DNA of 64,000 bases, from contig JAKIWQ010000001.1 of NCBI GenBank assembly GCA_022749935.1, positions 1 to 64,000 of the forward strand, in the 5' to 3' direction. This document shows, one piece after another, positions 34,616 to 43,253 of this stretch. The position numbers were made by a program, and so were the translations under genes. Each line of letters opens with the position of its first letter. Within the stretch, counting starts at the first letter, position 1. Source of the DNA: Thermoplasmata archaeon (lineage in GTDB: Archaea; Thermoplasmatota; Thermoplasmata; Lutacidiplasmatales; UBA184). Under the pieces are notes generated by a model. The model was not told the origin of the DNA and did not search any database. It saw only the letters and a program-made list of their open reading frames with translations.

Positions 34616-35854
34616 CTACGGTTCCTCGTCCTCGGTCGCCGACCGGATCCGTCGCTCGAGTTCCGGGTCCACGACCTCGGTCTCGTCCTCCGCCCCCGAC
34701 TTGGGGCGCCGACGACCCTTCGTCCGCCGGGTTTCGCGGGTGCGCTGGACCTGGGACGTAAGTTCGTCCATCAGGCCCGAGATGCCGGCCATGAGGTTCC
34801 ACCCCGTGTGCGAGGCGTAGAAGATCCCGGTGTCGGTGTGGAGTCGCGCCTCGACCGTGAGGTCGGACGTCCGATGCGTCGAGTGGGGGCTCAGGTGAAG
34901 GCTGAGGAGGATCGGCCGGACGTGGTGCGCGATCCGTTTGAGGGACCCCGCGACCAGGTGGTCGATGTCGGCCAGCAGCGCCGGGTCGCTCGACCCGCGA
35001 AGCCCCGTGACCTCGACGTAGACGTCCTCGACCCCGCCTTTCCCGTGCGCCGGCGCGACGCTCCCCACCACGAGACTGAGCAGGTCGGTTTGCGCCAGGA
35101 TCCGCGTCGGGCGTCCGTTCTCGAGCACGAACACGCTCGAGATCTTTTCCCGAGTCATGAGCCGCGCGGCGTCCAGCGCGTCGGAGCCCACCGCGACCGT
35201 GAATGCGGGGGAGCGCATGATGGAGGTGACCTCGACGTCCAGGGCCGAGCCTCGGGTCACGACATCGAGCTTCCCGCCCACCGTCGGGCGCCAGAGGATC
35301 GCGCCAAGGTCCTCGAGTCCCACAGCCCCGACCAGCTTGCCCCTTTTGTCGACGACCGGAAGGGCGTGCTCTTCGAGGAGCCGGATCTGACCGATGAGAT
35401 GGCGGATCGTATCGTTCTCCCGGACGAAGTACGACGCCGACCGGCCGATCTTCTCCACCGGCGCGCGGGCCAATCCCGAGAGGCCAGGGAGGGCGCGGAC
35501 GAGGTCGGTACGACTGATGACGCCGAGAAGTTCCCCGCGCCGTCCCACGACCGGGGCGGCCCGGAGCCCGGTCGCGAGCAGTTCGGCCGCCACCTCCGGA
35601 AGGGTCGAACCCGGCGTGACGAGGGGAGGCACCACCAACAGGTGGCCGACTTTCGTCGCCACCGACCGGCTCGACCGACGGGCGATCGTCTCGAACGTGA
35701 TCATCCCCAGGAGGCGGGAGCGTTGCAGGACAGGGATCTCGTGGATGTTCCGGGAGCGCATGAGGCCGAGGGCGCGGGAGATCGGCGCGTCGTGGGGCAG
35801 GGTTACCGGGCGGGCGGTCATCAGGTCCCCCGCGAGGGGCCATGCAACGGGCAT
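34616..35854 (-). CDS. Four-CBS-domain protein with C-terminal HPF (S30AE)-like domain
   Basis: 412 residues from ATG 35854 (the track uses a TTG 9 nt upstream). Four CBS motifs are visible, each with a nucleotide-loop pattern: DLMTARPVTLPHDA, VPPLVTPGSTLPEVA, VRENDTIRHLIGQI and SIMRSPAFTVAVGSDAL, ending in strands such as PVVDKRGKLVGAVGLEDL. CBS pairs bind adenylates. The last ~120 residues (VYVEVTGLRGSSD through LTVEARLHTDTGIFYAS to LMAGISGLMDELTSQVQRTRE) follow the S30AE/HPF pattern, beta strands plus amphipathic helix, of ribosome hibernation factors. A basic tail (RRTKGRRRPK) follows. The neighbour is NAC, another ribosome-bound protein, so an energy-sensing ribosome factor is a reasonable inference. 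Confidence 0.75.
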   Translation of the reverse strand: MPVAWPLAGDLMTARPVTLPHDAPISRALGLMRSRNIHEIPVLQRSRLLGMITFETIARRSSRSVATKVGHLLVVPPLVTPGSTLPEVAAELLATGLRAAPVVGRRGELLGVISRTDLVRALPGLSGLARAPVEKIGRSASYFVRENDTIRHLIGQIRLLEEHALPVVDKRGKLVGAVGLEDLGAILWRPTVGGKLDVVTRGSALDVEVTSIMRSPAFTVAVGSDALDAARLMTREKISSVFVLENGRPTRILAQTDLLSLVVGSVAPAHGKGGVEDVYVEVTGLRGSSDPALLADIDHLVAGSLKRIAHHVRPILLSLHLSPHSTHRTSDLTVEARLHTDTGIFYASHTGWNLMAGISGLMDELTSQVQRTRETRRTKGRRRPKSGAEDETEVVDPELERRIRSATEDEEP

Positions 35855-35907
35855 GGTCGCCAATCCGGGGCGTAGGCTTTAGCGACTACGGTTCGAATCG
35901 CATCCGG

Positions 35908-36414
35908 TCACGGGAGCGGACGGGCCATCTGGTACCCGTTCTCGCCGTCGGAGTAGTACCCCTTCAAGAGGTCGATGACCGAGTACTGGTATCGTGCGTA
36001 GAACCGGATGGCGGTGGCGTTCGACACGCGGACCTCGAGCGTGACCCGCCGGTACCCGCGATCCCGGCACCGGTCGAGAAACGTCCGCATGAGGAGGTGG
36101 CCGACACCAACCTCCCGATGCTGGCGATCGACCGCGAACATGAGGACCCGCGCCTCCCGCTCGACCTGGGAGACGCCGAGGAGGAATCCGACCGGAACTT
36201 CGTCCGGGTTGGCCGCGACCAGAAACCCCTCGGGCCACTCCCCGCTTAAGGAGGGGTAGAGCCCGGGATCGTAGTGTTCGTGGAGGGAGTCGGCGACGAT
36301 CGCGGCGATGAACGGGACGTCACTCGGCCGGAACCCCCGGAGAGTGACGGCCAGCCGGTCCTCGGGCAACGGAACGGCCCGGGGGGACGGAGCGGTATCA
36401 GCGATACATCTCAC
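35908..36414 (-). CDS. GNAT N-acetyltransferase, RimI/Ard1-like
   Basis: 168 residues of the GNAT fold: VTLRGFRPSDVPFIAAIV, then VLMFAVDRQHREVGVGHLLM, where R/Q-x-x-G-x-G/A binds the acetyl-CoA pyrophosphate, and VTLEVRVSNATAIRFYARYQY, the RimI-type closing signature. Such enzymes acetylate protein N-termini; archaeal RimI/Ard1 has broad N-terminal specificity. It overlaps the PAC2 gene by 17 bp, so the two are coupled; the next gene, CBS-HPF, begins 54 bp on. Confidence 0.82.
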   Translation of the reverse strand: MRCIADTAPSPRAVPLPEDRLAVTLRGFRPSDVPFIAAIVADSLHEHYDPGLYPSLSGEWPEGFLVAANPDEVPVGFLLGVSQVEREARVLMFAVDRQHREVGVGHLLMRTFLDRCRDRGYRRVTLEVRVSNATAIRFYARYQYSVIDLLKGYYSDGENGYQMARPLP

Positions 36415-37174
36415 CCGGCCCTTCGGGTTCGGCGGAACGCATCGCCGACATCGATTGCTTGGTCTGCTGGAGGGTCTTCCGGACCCCTTCTTCGATCTCG
36501 CGCGCCTTCTCCCGCAGGGGTTTCGTGTCGAGGGCGAGCAAGGGGACGAGCGGGTTCAGCGTCTCGATGACCTTCGCGGCCGCCCGCGCGTCCGGGTAGT
36601 CCTTGTGCGCCTGCGCCACGAAGCACAGGACCGGTATGGTCCGGTTGATCGCGCCCAGCAGCAGGCCGCCGGCCAACCCGGTCACGACCCCGTTGGCCGC
36701 CGCGAACTGGTACTTTTCGAGGAGCGGCGCGGCGGCCCGATTCGTCATGGCCACCACGCGGGCGTCCCCGCCGACCTCGGTCTCGATCGGTTGGCCCTCG
36801 ATCGCGACCACGAGCTGGACTCCCTTGGCCTCGGCCCAGTCGAGGAGTACTCGGCCGAGCTCGTTCAGCATCCCGGGCGACGGTTGGATGTCGGCGATCA
36901 GGACGACGAGCTGGTCACACGACCGGTCGATGCCGCAGACGAGCTTGCTCGCATAGAATCGGACTGGTGCGCTCACGACGCCCTCCTCCATGACGACGGT
37001 GGGCGGAAACTCTTCGCTGATCATGTAGGCAATCGGGCTCATGTCGAGCGCGTGGACAAGATAGGAGACCGCGACGGAGCCGACCAGCCCGTGCGTAGGA
37101 AACCCGACGACGAGCATCGCCCCCTTCAGCGGCTCGTCCCGGGTGTCGACGATGTGGATGTTCGAGGCGCCCAT
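36398..37174 (-). CDS. PAC2-family protein (proteasome assembly chaperone-like)
   Basis: 258 residues of the archaeal PAC2/PbaB group. Key motifs are MLVVGFPTHGLVGSVAVSYLV near the start, SEEFPPTVVMEEG, and GVVTGLAGGLLLGAINRTIP. Homologues PbaA/PbaB act on proteasome assembly or as ATP-independent chaperones. A C-terminal amphipathic helix (REKAREIEEGVRKTLQQTKQ) fits the family. First gene of the seven-gene minus-strand cluster; the upstream 260 bp is the divergent region with the glycan operon. Confidence 0.87.
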   Translation of the reverse strand: MGASNIHIVDTRDEPLKGAMLVVGFPTHGLVGSVAVSYLVHALDMSPIAYMISEEFPPTVVMEEGVVSAPVRFYASKLVCGIDRSCDQLVVLIADIQPSPGMLNELGRVLLDWAEAKGVQLVVAIEGQPIETEVGGDARVVAMTNRAAAPLLEKYQFAAANGVVTGLAGGLLLGAINRTIPVLCFVAQAHKDYPDARAAAKVIETLNPLVPLLALDTKPLREKAREIEEGVRKTLQQTKQSMSAMRSAEPEGPGEMYR

Positions 37175-37392
37175 GTGGTCTGGTTACTGGAGGGCCCCGA
37201 GTTCCTACCGTTCGTCCACTTATTGGTCTTTGGTTGGGAAGATCCGGGCCGCAGCGAAAGGCGTTTTCGAGCGAATTGTAAGACGTTCCGCGGGGAGCGT
37301 ATCGAGGAAGAATGAGAACAGCTGTCTCATTTCAGCCCGAAACCTGGCACGTTACGTGATATCACTGCAGGTGGACCGACGGCGGCCTAACG

Positions 37393-37399
37393 CTTAAAG
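37393..37399 (+). promoter_or_regulatory. TATA-like box of the sulfoquinovose/glycan operon
   Basis: CTTAAAG lies 36-42 nt before ATG 37435, leaving a short leader of about 10-15 nt. The preceding 200 bp of the divergent gap shows no gene. Confidence 0.35.
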
Positions 37400-37434
37400 A
37401 GGGGGACCGAGCATTCACAGTCCGCTCCGAAGCT

Positions 37435-38679
37435 ATGAAAGTCCTGATTACTGGCGTGGATGGGTACTCCGGTTGGCCTCTCGCCCTGCATCTTCTCGCC
37501 CGCGGACACGAAGTGGTCGGAATTGACAATTTCGTCACGCGGAAGCGCGTGAAGGAGGTCGGGAGCTGGTCCGCGACCCCGATCCCCACGTTCGCGAAAC
37601 GCCAGGTCGCCGTCCGGGAGATCATGGGGAAGGAGCTCGGGTTCTACCGCGGCGACCTGCAGAACTACGACTTCGTCCACCACGTCCTCCAGGCCGAGCA
37701 CCCGGACGCGATCGTCCATCTCGCCGAGCAGCGGAGCGCGCCCTACTCGATGATCGATGTCCACCACGCGGTCGCGACCCAGGTGGAGAATCTCACCGGT
37801 ACGCTGCACATCCTCTACGCCATGAAGGAAGCCTGCCCCGACGCCCATCTCGTCAAGATGGGGACGATGGGAGAGTACGGGACCCCGAACACCGACATCC
37901 CCGAGGGATTCTTCGATGTCGAGTTCCACGGTAGAAAGGACCACCTGCCCTTCCCGCGCCAGGGCGGCTCGTGGTACCACTGGAGCAAGGTCTTCGACTC
38001 CGGGGACGTCATGTTCGCGGCGAAGATCTTCAACCTGCGCGCGACGGACGTGATGCAGGGCGTCATCTACGGCATCCGGACGCCGGAGATCACGGACGAC
38101 CGGCTCCTCACACGGTTCGATTTCGACGAGACGTGGGGGACGGCCCTGAACCGGTTCATCGCCCAGGCCGTTCTCGGTTCGCCCATCACGCCGTACGGCC
38201 GGGGCGAGCAGAAGCGGGGATTCTTGGCGCTCGAGGATTCTATGCAATCCCTCCGCCTGGCCGTCGAACACCCGGCCGCTCCCGGCGAGTATCGCGTGTT
38301 CAATCAGTTCGACGCATCCTACTCGGTCAACGAGCTCGCCGACCGGGTCGCCCGCATCGCCGGCGAATTCGACCTCAAACCGGTCATCGAGCACCCCGCC
38401 GACCCCCGGGTGGAGGCCGAGCAACACTACTACCAGCCGATCCACGAGCACCTCCCGGCGCTCGGGTACCGCCGCACCCGCGAACTCGACGAGGTCGTGC
38501 GGGAGATCTTTACCGACTTGCTCCGGTTCCGCCGGCGACTCGAGGCTGGGCGCCACGTGGTCGTTCCGACGGTCCAGTGGCGCGTACCGGACAGCCGACC
38601 GTTGCTCAAGGCCCGGGCGGCGCCCGAGGCTCCGCTTCCCACGCACCCAGGGTCCCCCTCGTTGGACAGTCCGGCCTAA
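37435..38679 (+). CDS. UDP-sulfoquinovose synthase homologue (SQD1/SqdB/Agl3-like)
   Basis: 414 residues, an extended short-chain dehydrogenase. NAD-binding glycines are in VLITGVDGYSGW. The SQD1 catalytic set is visible: Thr144 in MGTMGEYGTPN, and Tyr181-x3-Lys185 in WYHWSK. Long stretches mirror SQD1: HLAEQRSAPYSMID, LRATDVMQGVIYG, GTALNRFIAQAVLG, and RVEAEQHYY. The reaction combines UDP-glucose and sulfite to UDP-sulfoquinovose. In Sulfolobales the homologue Agl3 supplies this sugar to S-layer N-glycans. The C-terminal ~40 residues are a Pro/Ala/Arg tail. A GalU-like gene follows 11 bp later, which fits UDP-glucose supply. Confidence 0.85.
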   Translation: MKVLITGVDGYSGWPLALHLLARGHEVVGIDNFVTRKRVKEVGSWSATPIPTFAKRQVAVREIMGKELGFYRGDLQNYDFVHHVLQAEHPDAIVHLAEQRSAPYSMIDVHHAVATQVENLTGTLHILYAMKEACPDAHLVKMGTMGEYGTPNTDIPEGFFDVEFHGRKDHLPFPRQGGSWYHWSKVFDSGDVMFAAKIFNLRATDVMQGVIYGIRTPEITDDRLLTRFDFDETWGTALNRFIAQAVLGSPITPYGRGEQKRGFLALEDSMQSLRLAVEHPAAPGEYRVFNQFDASYSVNELADRVARIAGEFDLKPVIEHPADPRVEAEQHYYQPIHEHLPALGYRRTRELDEVVREIFTDLLRFRRRLEAGRHVVVPTVQWRVPDSRPLLKARAAPEAPLPTHPGSPSLDSPA

Positions 38680-38690
38680 TTCGGGAGCCG

Positions 38691-39584
38691 ATGCACGCGG
38701 TCATCACCCTCGCCGGTGAAGGCACGCGCATGCTCCCCTGGAGCCGGGGGCTGCGGAAGGAGTTCCTTCCGCTCTACGATCGTGGCACGAACGGCTCGTT
38801 GGTCCTGAAGCCGGTCGCCCACCTCGTCGTGGAATCCCTGGTCGGGGCCGGCGCCCAGCTGGTGACCATCGTCGTCCAGCCCCGGGACGCCGGGTTCGTG
38901 CAGAACTATTTCACCATCGACCACAACTTCCTCAACCGGCACAAGCGCCACCCCGACCGGTTGGTCGAGACCCGGAGGTTCTATCGGACCCTGGACGAGG
39001 TCCGTTTCGTCTTCACTTCCCAGCCCCGCCCGGCAGGTTTCGGGGACGCGGTCCTCCGCACCCAGGGCGTCGTGGGACACAACCCGTTCCTCCTCCACGC
39101 GGGCGACGGGATCGTCGTCGAGCGCCACCGGGGCGCCGCCCTTCGGGCGATGTCCGAGCTGCGCGAGCGGGAGAACCTGGACGCGGTGGTCCTCGCCCGG
39201 CGCGTGAAGAACCCTCGCCACTACGGGGTGATGGAGGGGCGGCCCGGCAAGAAGGTCGGCGAGTACCCCCGGCTCGATGTGACCCGGATGGTCGAGAAGC
39301 CGGACCGGCCGAGGAGCCATTGGGCCGCCGCGGCCGTCTACACGTTCGGCCCCCGGCTGTTCCCCGCCCTGGAGGCCGTCCGGAAGGAGAAGCGGTCGCC
39401 GGAGCTCGAGCTCACCGACGGGATCCAGAAGATGATCTCCGACGGGGGACGCGTGGCGGCCCTCCTGATCAGCCCCCGAACCGGGACCTGGAGGTCCGTG
39501 GGTTCCCCCGAGGGGTACGGGCACGCGCTCGCTCAGACCCGCCGTGAGGCCGAACGGGCGGCCGGTGCCGCTCGGAACGATTAA
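38691..39584 (+). CDS. Nucleotidyltransferase, GalU-like (UTP-glucose-1-phosphate uridylyltransferase)
   Basis: 297 residues. The signature is AVITLAGEGTRMLPWSRGLRKEFLPLYD (GxGTR...K-E), then RPAGFGDAVLRTQGVVGHNPFLLHAGDG with the aspartate of the metal site, VKNPRHYGVME and MVEKPDRPRSHWA. This is the GalU pattern rather than RmlA, so UDP-glucose is the likely product, though another NDP-sugar is possible. The ORF track merges it with a shadow frame starting at 37971; the ATG at 38691 is the real start. It lies between the sulfoquinovose synthase and an M20 hydrolase in one orientation. Confidence 0.82.
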   Translation: MHAVITLAGEGTRMLPWSRGLRKEFLPLYDRGTNGSLVLKPVAHLVVESLVGAGAQLVTIVVQPRDAGFVQNYFTIDHNFLNRHKRHPDRLVETRRFYRTLDEVRFVFTSQPRPAGFGDAVLRTQGVVGHNPFLLHAGDGIVVERHRGAALRAMSELRERENLDAVVLARRVKNPRHYGVMEGRPGKKVGEYPRLDVTRMVEKPDRPRSHWAAAAVYTFGPRLFPALEAVRKEKRSPELELTDGIQKMISDGGRVAALLISPRTGTWRSVGSPEGYGHALAQTRREAERAAGAARND

Positions 39585-39654
39585 GACACTTCCGGCGTTG
39601 GCGGCGCGTCGTCTACGAGGGGCGCTGCCTCCTCGGGACCAGGTCGGAATCTCG

Positions 39655-40737
39655 ATGAAACGCCAGATGGTCGATATGCTGGCGGAGCTGATCAAGATCC
39701 CGAGCGACCCGACGTCCGACAAGCAGGAGGTGCTGGACTACGTCCAGTCGTTCACCGACCAGATCCACATGCGGAACACCCTCTTCGGGGACGCCCAGGC
39801 GCCGAGCCTGCTCGCGGAATACGGGCAGGGCGGCGTGGTCCTGTCCGGACATCTCGACACTCCCCCCATCGGGGACTACTGGAGCTTCTCCCAGAGCCAG
39901 CTCGCCTCCGGAAGGATGTACGGCCGTGGCGCCGCCGACATGAAGGGGACGGTGGTCGCGATGCTCGAGGCGGCGCAAGACCTCGTGACCCGGAAGATCC
40001 CCGTCGTCCTCGCGTTCACGACCGACGAGGAGACGACCATGCAGGGCGCGATCGCCCTCTCCAAGACCCTCCCGCTCCGCCGAGCCAAGGCGGTCGTGGT
40101 CGGCGAGCCGACCGGCCTCCGCGTCGCGCATGCCGAGAAGGGAGTGTTGGACCTCGCGATCGAGACCCGCGGGAAGGCGGCCCACGGCGCCATGCCGCAT
40201 CTCGGGGAGAACGCCATCGGCAAGATGATGCGGATCCTGCGCGGGCTCGAGTCGTTCAAGGGCCGGATCGCCCACCCCGAGCTCGGGTCGGTCACCATGA
40301 ACCTTGGTACGTTCCACGGAGGAAGCCGTCTCAACGTCGTCCCCAACAAGTGCACGAGCGAGGTCGATATCCGGTTCCCCCCGCCCTACACCCCCGAACA
40401 GCTCTACCAGGAGGTCGAGGAGCACCTGCGGCGGATCAAGACCCCGTTCACGCTCCGGCGGATCCTGACGATGCCGGCGGTCCAGATCGACCCAAACGCC
40501 GAGCACGTCCGCATCCTCCGCGAGGTGGCCCAGGCCGAGACCACCGTCCTCGTCCACGCCTCCGAGGCGGTGCACTACACCCAGGTAAACCCGCGGGTCG
40601 TGATCTTCGGGGCTGGTGAGGAGGAGCTCTCCCACCAGGCCAACGAGTACGTCAAGGTCGAGGCGGTCGCCCGCGCCACGGAAGTCTACAAGAAATATGC
40701 CCAGCGGCTGGCCGCGGCCCGCTCCTCCTCATCGTAG
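39655..40737 (+). CDS. M20-family metallohydrolase (ArgE/DapE/LysK-like)
   Basis: 360 residues of the zinc peptidase M20 family. Metal ligands and catalytic residues: SGHLDTPPIGDYW (His, Asp), GRGAADMKGTVVAML (bridging Asp), TDEETTMQGA (catalytic Glu pair), VGEPTGLRVAHAEKG (Glu), and a final His in EELSHQANEYV. Dimerisation domain in the middle (KAAHGAMPHLGENAI). Members remove acyl groups from amino acids such as acetylornithine, N-acyl-lysine or succinyl-diaminopimelate; the substrate is open. ATG 39655 is preferred over the track start at 39544, which runs into galU. Its presence within a glycan operon is unexplained. Confidence 0.85.
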   Translation: MKRQMVDMLAELIKIPSDPTSDKQEVLDYVQSFTDQIHMRNTLFGDAQAPSLLAEYGQGGVVLSGHLDTPPIGDYWSFSQSQLASGRMYGRGAADMKGTVVAMLEAAQDLVTRKIPVVLAFTTDEETTMQGAIALSKTLPLRRAKAVVVGEPTGLRVAHAEKGVLDLAIETRGKAAHGAMPHLGENAIGKMMRILRGLESFKGRIAHPELGSVTMNLGTFHGGSRLNVVPNKCTSEVDIRFPPPYTPEQLYQEVEEHLRRIKTPFTLRRILTMPAVQIDPNAEHVRILREVAQAETTVLVHASEAVHYTQVNPRVVIFGAGEEELSHQANEYVKVEAVARATEVYKKYAQRLAAARSSSS

Positions 40738-40771
40738 GCACCTCCGGTCGACGGCCGGCTCCGGCAACGGC

Positions 40772-40779
40772 GTTATCAA
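40772..40779 (+). promoter_or_regulatory. TATA-like box before the GT4 pair
   Basis: GTTATCAA lies 26-33 nt before GTG 40805, consistent with a separate leaderless start for the two GT4 genes. Confidence 0.4.
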
Positions 40780-40804
40780 GGGACCGGCGCGGTACCTCCT
40801 TCCG

Positions 40805-41983
40805 GTGAAGATCGCCCAGGTCTCGATGCGATTCCCCCCCGGGCCGGGGGGCGTCGAGCGGCATGTCGCCGAGATCTCCGGCCGCCTCGGGGCTCGGGGC
40901 CACCGGGTCGACGTGTTCACGAGCGAGCTGTACCGGGAATTTCCGATGCAACGACTCGGCCCGGACGTCCCCCGCGAAGAGGCTCGCCCTTTCGGGAACG
41001 TCCACCGCCTCCCGGTCCGGTCCCTTCCCGGACCGCTCCACTACCCGTTCTTCCGCGGTCTGGAATCCGCGCTTTCTCGTCAGCAGCCGGAGGTCGTCCA
41101 CGTCCACACCTACGGGACCCACCAGGTGGCGGTCGCCGGCCGGTACGGCCGGGCGACGGGCACGCCGTTCGTCCTCACGGCCCACTTTCATCCGATCTGG
41201 TCGATCGAGGGGGGTTGGGTACGCCACCGACTCCGAGGGTTCTACGACCGACGCCTGGCCGGACCGATCGTGCGCGCGGCCGCGCGGGTGATCGTGCAGA
41301 CCCGGGAGGAGGAGCGGCTCCTCCGATCGCTCGGGCTCGAGCTCCCACCGGTCCACGTCATCCCGCCGGGATACGCTCCCCTCGCCGCGACGGCCCCCGG
41401 CGGTACGTTTCGCGCGCGGTACGGGATCACCGGACCCTACCTGCTGTTCGTCGGCCGACTCGCGTCGAACAAGGGGTTGCTCCCGCTCCTCGAAGCGTTC
41501 AGGACCGTGGCGCACGACGCACCCAGCGCGACGCTCGTGCTCATCGGGGAGGACGGCGGGATGCGGACCTCGGTCGAGGCGGCCGCGGTCCGGCTCGGCC
41601 TCGGAGAGCGGGTGCGGATCCTCGGCCACGTGCCGGACGACGCCGTGCTGGCCGATGCGTACCGCGACGCGCGGCTCACCGTACTTCCGAGCGAGTACGA
41701 GGCGTTCGGTCTCGTCCTCCTCGAGTCGCTGGCGCAAGGGACGCCCGTCGTCGCGTCCCGGGTCGGGGGAATCCCCGAGTTCGTCCCGGACGGCCAGGCC
41801 GGCCTGCTCGTGACCCCGAACGACCCCTCCGAACTCGCCCGAGCGATCCTCCGGCTCTGGGACGACACGTCGCTCGCCGGCCGGCTCGGCGCCTACGGAC
41901 GGGAGGTGGTGGTCCCCCAGTACACGTGGGATCGGTTGGTCGACCGGCTCGAAGGGGTCTACCGAGACGTGGTGGGCCCGTGA
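40805..41983 (+). CDS. Family 4 glycosyltransferase (first of pair)
   Basis: 392 residues, GT-B fold. N-terminal Rossmann glycine loop in FPPGPGGVERHVAEIS; HVHTYGTHQVAV; then the donor-binding domain with YLLFVGRLASNKGLLPLLEAF, and the E-x7-E motif of GT4 in PSEYEAFGLVLLESLAQGTPVVAS. It transfers an NDP-sugar, retaining configuration; specificity unknown. GTG start, because the conserved first strand (KIAQVSMRF) begins there. Its stop overlaps the next GT4 start (GTGA), so the two are translationally coupled. Confidence 0.88.
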   Translation: MKIAQVSMRFPPGPGGVERHVAEISGRLGARGHRVDVFTSELYREFPMQRLGPDVPREEARPFGNVHRLPVRSLPGPLHYPFFRGLESALSRQQPEVVHVHTYGTHQVAVAGRYGRATGTPFVLTAHFHPIWSIEGGWVRHRLRGFYDRRLAGPIVRAAARVIVQTREEERLLRSLGLELPPVHVIPPGYAPLAATAPGGTFRARYGITGPYLLFVGRLASNKGLLPLLEAFRTVAHDAPSATLVLIGEDGGMRTSVEAAAVRLGLGERVRILGHVPDDAVLADAYRDARLTVLPSEYEAFGLVLLESLAQGTPVVASRVGGIPEFVPDGQAGLLVTPNDPSELARAILRLWDDTSLAGRLGAYGREVVVPQYTWDRLVDRLEGVYRDVVGP

Positions 41984-43134
41984 AGATCGCGCAAGTGACC
42001 CTGCGATTCGACGCCCCGGGGGGCGTCGAGACGAATGTCCGCGAAGTGGCGCGCCTGCTGAAGGCGTCGGGGGAAGACGTGACGGTGTACGCGAGCGACC
42101 TCTACGACGAAGCGCGCTGGGACCGGCGAGACCACTACGCTCCGGTAGTGGACGGGGTGCCGGTCCGTCGCTTCCCCGTGCGGAAGCGACTCGTCCCGGG
42201 CCTGACGATGCCCATGATGGTGGGTCTGATGGACGCCCTCTCCGAGAGCGGGTCCGACGTGCTGCATGCGCACTCGCACCGGTACGGCCATGTGCTCGAG
42301 ACCGCGGCGGTCGCCGAACGGCGAGGGATCCCGTTGGTCGTGACGACGCACTACCACCCCGCCGACCACCGGGAGCCCGCGTGGAAACGTGGGATGCTCC
42401 GATTGCAGGACGTCGGGTTCGGGGCGACCGCGTACCGAATCGCCCGGGCGCTGGTCGTGGAGACCGAACGCGAGGCCGGTCTCGTGCGCGAGTTCGCCCC
42501 GGCCGACCGGATCCGTGTGATACCGCCCGGCATCGACCTGGCCCGCTGGTGCGCACCGGGGCGGGAGGACCCACCTCCGGGCTTGCCTCCGGAATACTTC
42601 CTCTTCTTCGGACGCGTCGCCTCCAACAAGGGCGTCCCCTCGCTGGTCGAGGCGATCGCCCGTCTCCCGGCCGCCGCGCGACGGCCGCTCGTGCTCATGG
42701 GGCCCGACTGGGGGGAGCGTGCGGCCATCGAGGAGCGCGCGCGGGCCCTCGGCGTCGAGCGGGAGGTCGTGTTCCTCGGTCACGTCGAACCGCTCGAATC
42801 GGCTCGCGCCGTCGTGCGAGGCGCCCGGGCACTCGTCCTGCCGTCGGAGTGGGAGGCGTTCGGCCTCGTCCTCCTGATCGCGATGGCGGTCGGGACGCCG
42901 ATCGTCGCGACCGCGGTCGGAGGGGTCCCGGAGGTGCTGGATCGAGGACGGGCCGGACTCCTCGTTCCCTATGGGGATGGACCGGCGCTGACCGAGGCGC
43001 TGCGGCAGGTCATCGAGGACCCCGAGTCCGCCCGCGGCCGCGTCCGCGCCGGCCGGGAGCGGGTGCTACAATTCGACTGGTCGGTGGCGGCCGAGCGTCA
43101 CCGTGCCCTCTACCGGGAGGTCGTGGGGAGCTGA
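41980..43134 (+). CDS. Family 4 glycosyltransferase (second of pair)
   Basis: 384 residues, same GT-B architecture and clearly related to its upstream neighbour: KIAQVTLRFDAPGGVETNVREVA, LHAHSHRYGHVLE, YFLFFGRVASNKGVPSLVEAI, and the GT4 E-x7-E motif in PSEWEAFGLVLLIAMAVGTPIVAT. The GTG start lies inside the previous stop codon. The pair probably adds successive sugars to one glycan; given the upstream UDP-sulfoquinovose and GalU genes, an N-glycan or glycolipid head group is a possible target. Confidence 0.88.
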   Translation: MKIAQVTLRFDAPGGVETNVREVARLLKASGEDVTVYASDLYDEARWDRRDHYAPVVDGVPVRRFPVRKRLVPGLTMPMMVGLMDALSESGSDVLHAHSHRYGHVLETAAVAERRGIPLVVTTHYHPADHREPAWKRGMLRLQDVGFGATAYRIARALVVETEREAGLVREFAPADRIRVIPPGIDLARWCAPGREDPPPGLPPEYFLFFGRVASNKGVPSLVEAIARLPAAARRPLVLMGPDWGERAAIEERARALGVEREVVFLGHVEPLESARAVVRGARALVLPSEWEAFGLVLLIAMAVGTPIVATAVGGVPEVLDRGRAGLLVPYGDGPALTEALRQVIEDPESARGRVRAGRERVLQFDWSVAAERHRALYREVVGS

Positions 43135-43253
43135 GCCGGCGGCCTCGCGAGGCGACGCAGTTCTTCTCCCACGTGGGCGAGGTCGCTGCCGGCCGACCCG
43201 GGGCGCAACCGGGCCGCGGCCACGAAGAGACGCCCGATGAGTCCGACCATCAT
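43110..43253 (-). CDS. Possible 47-residue small protein coupled to aminotransferase
   Basis: ATG 43253 overlaps the aminotransferase TGA (ATGATG around the stop), and the frame runs 47 codons to 43110, overlapping the convergent GT4 end by 25 bp. It starts MMVGLIGRLFVAAARL, a short amphipathic stretch. No family is known to me; codon-level evidence is weak. Confidence 0.25.
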   Translation of the reverse strand: MMVGLIGRLFVAAARLRPGSAGSDLAHVGEELRRLARPPAQLPTTSR

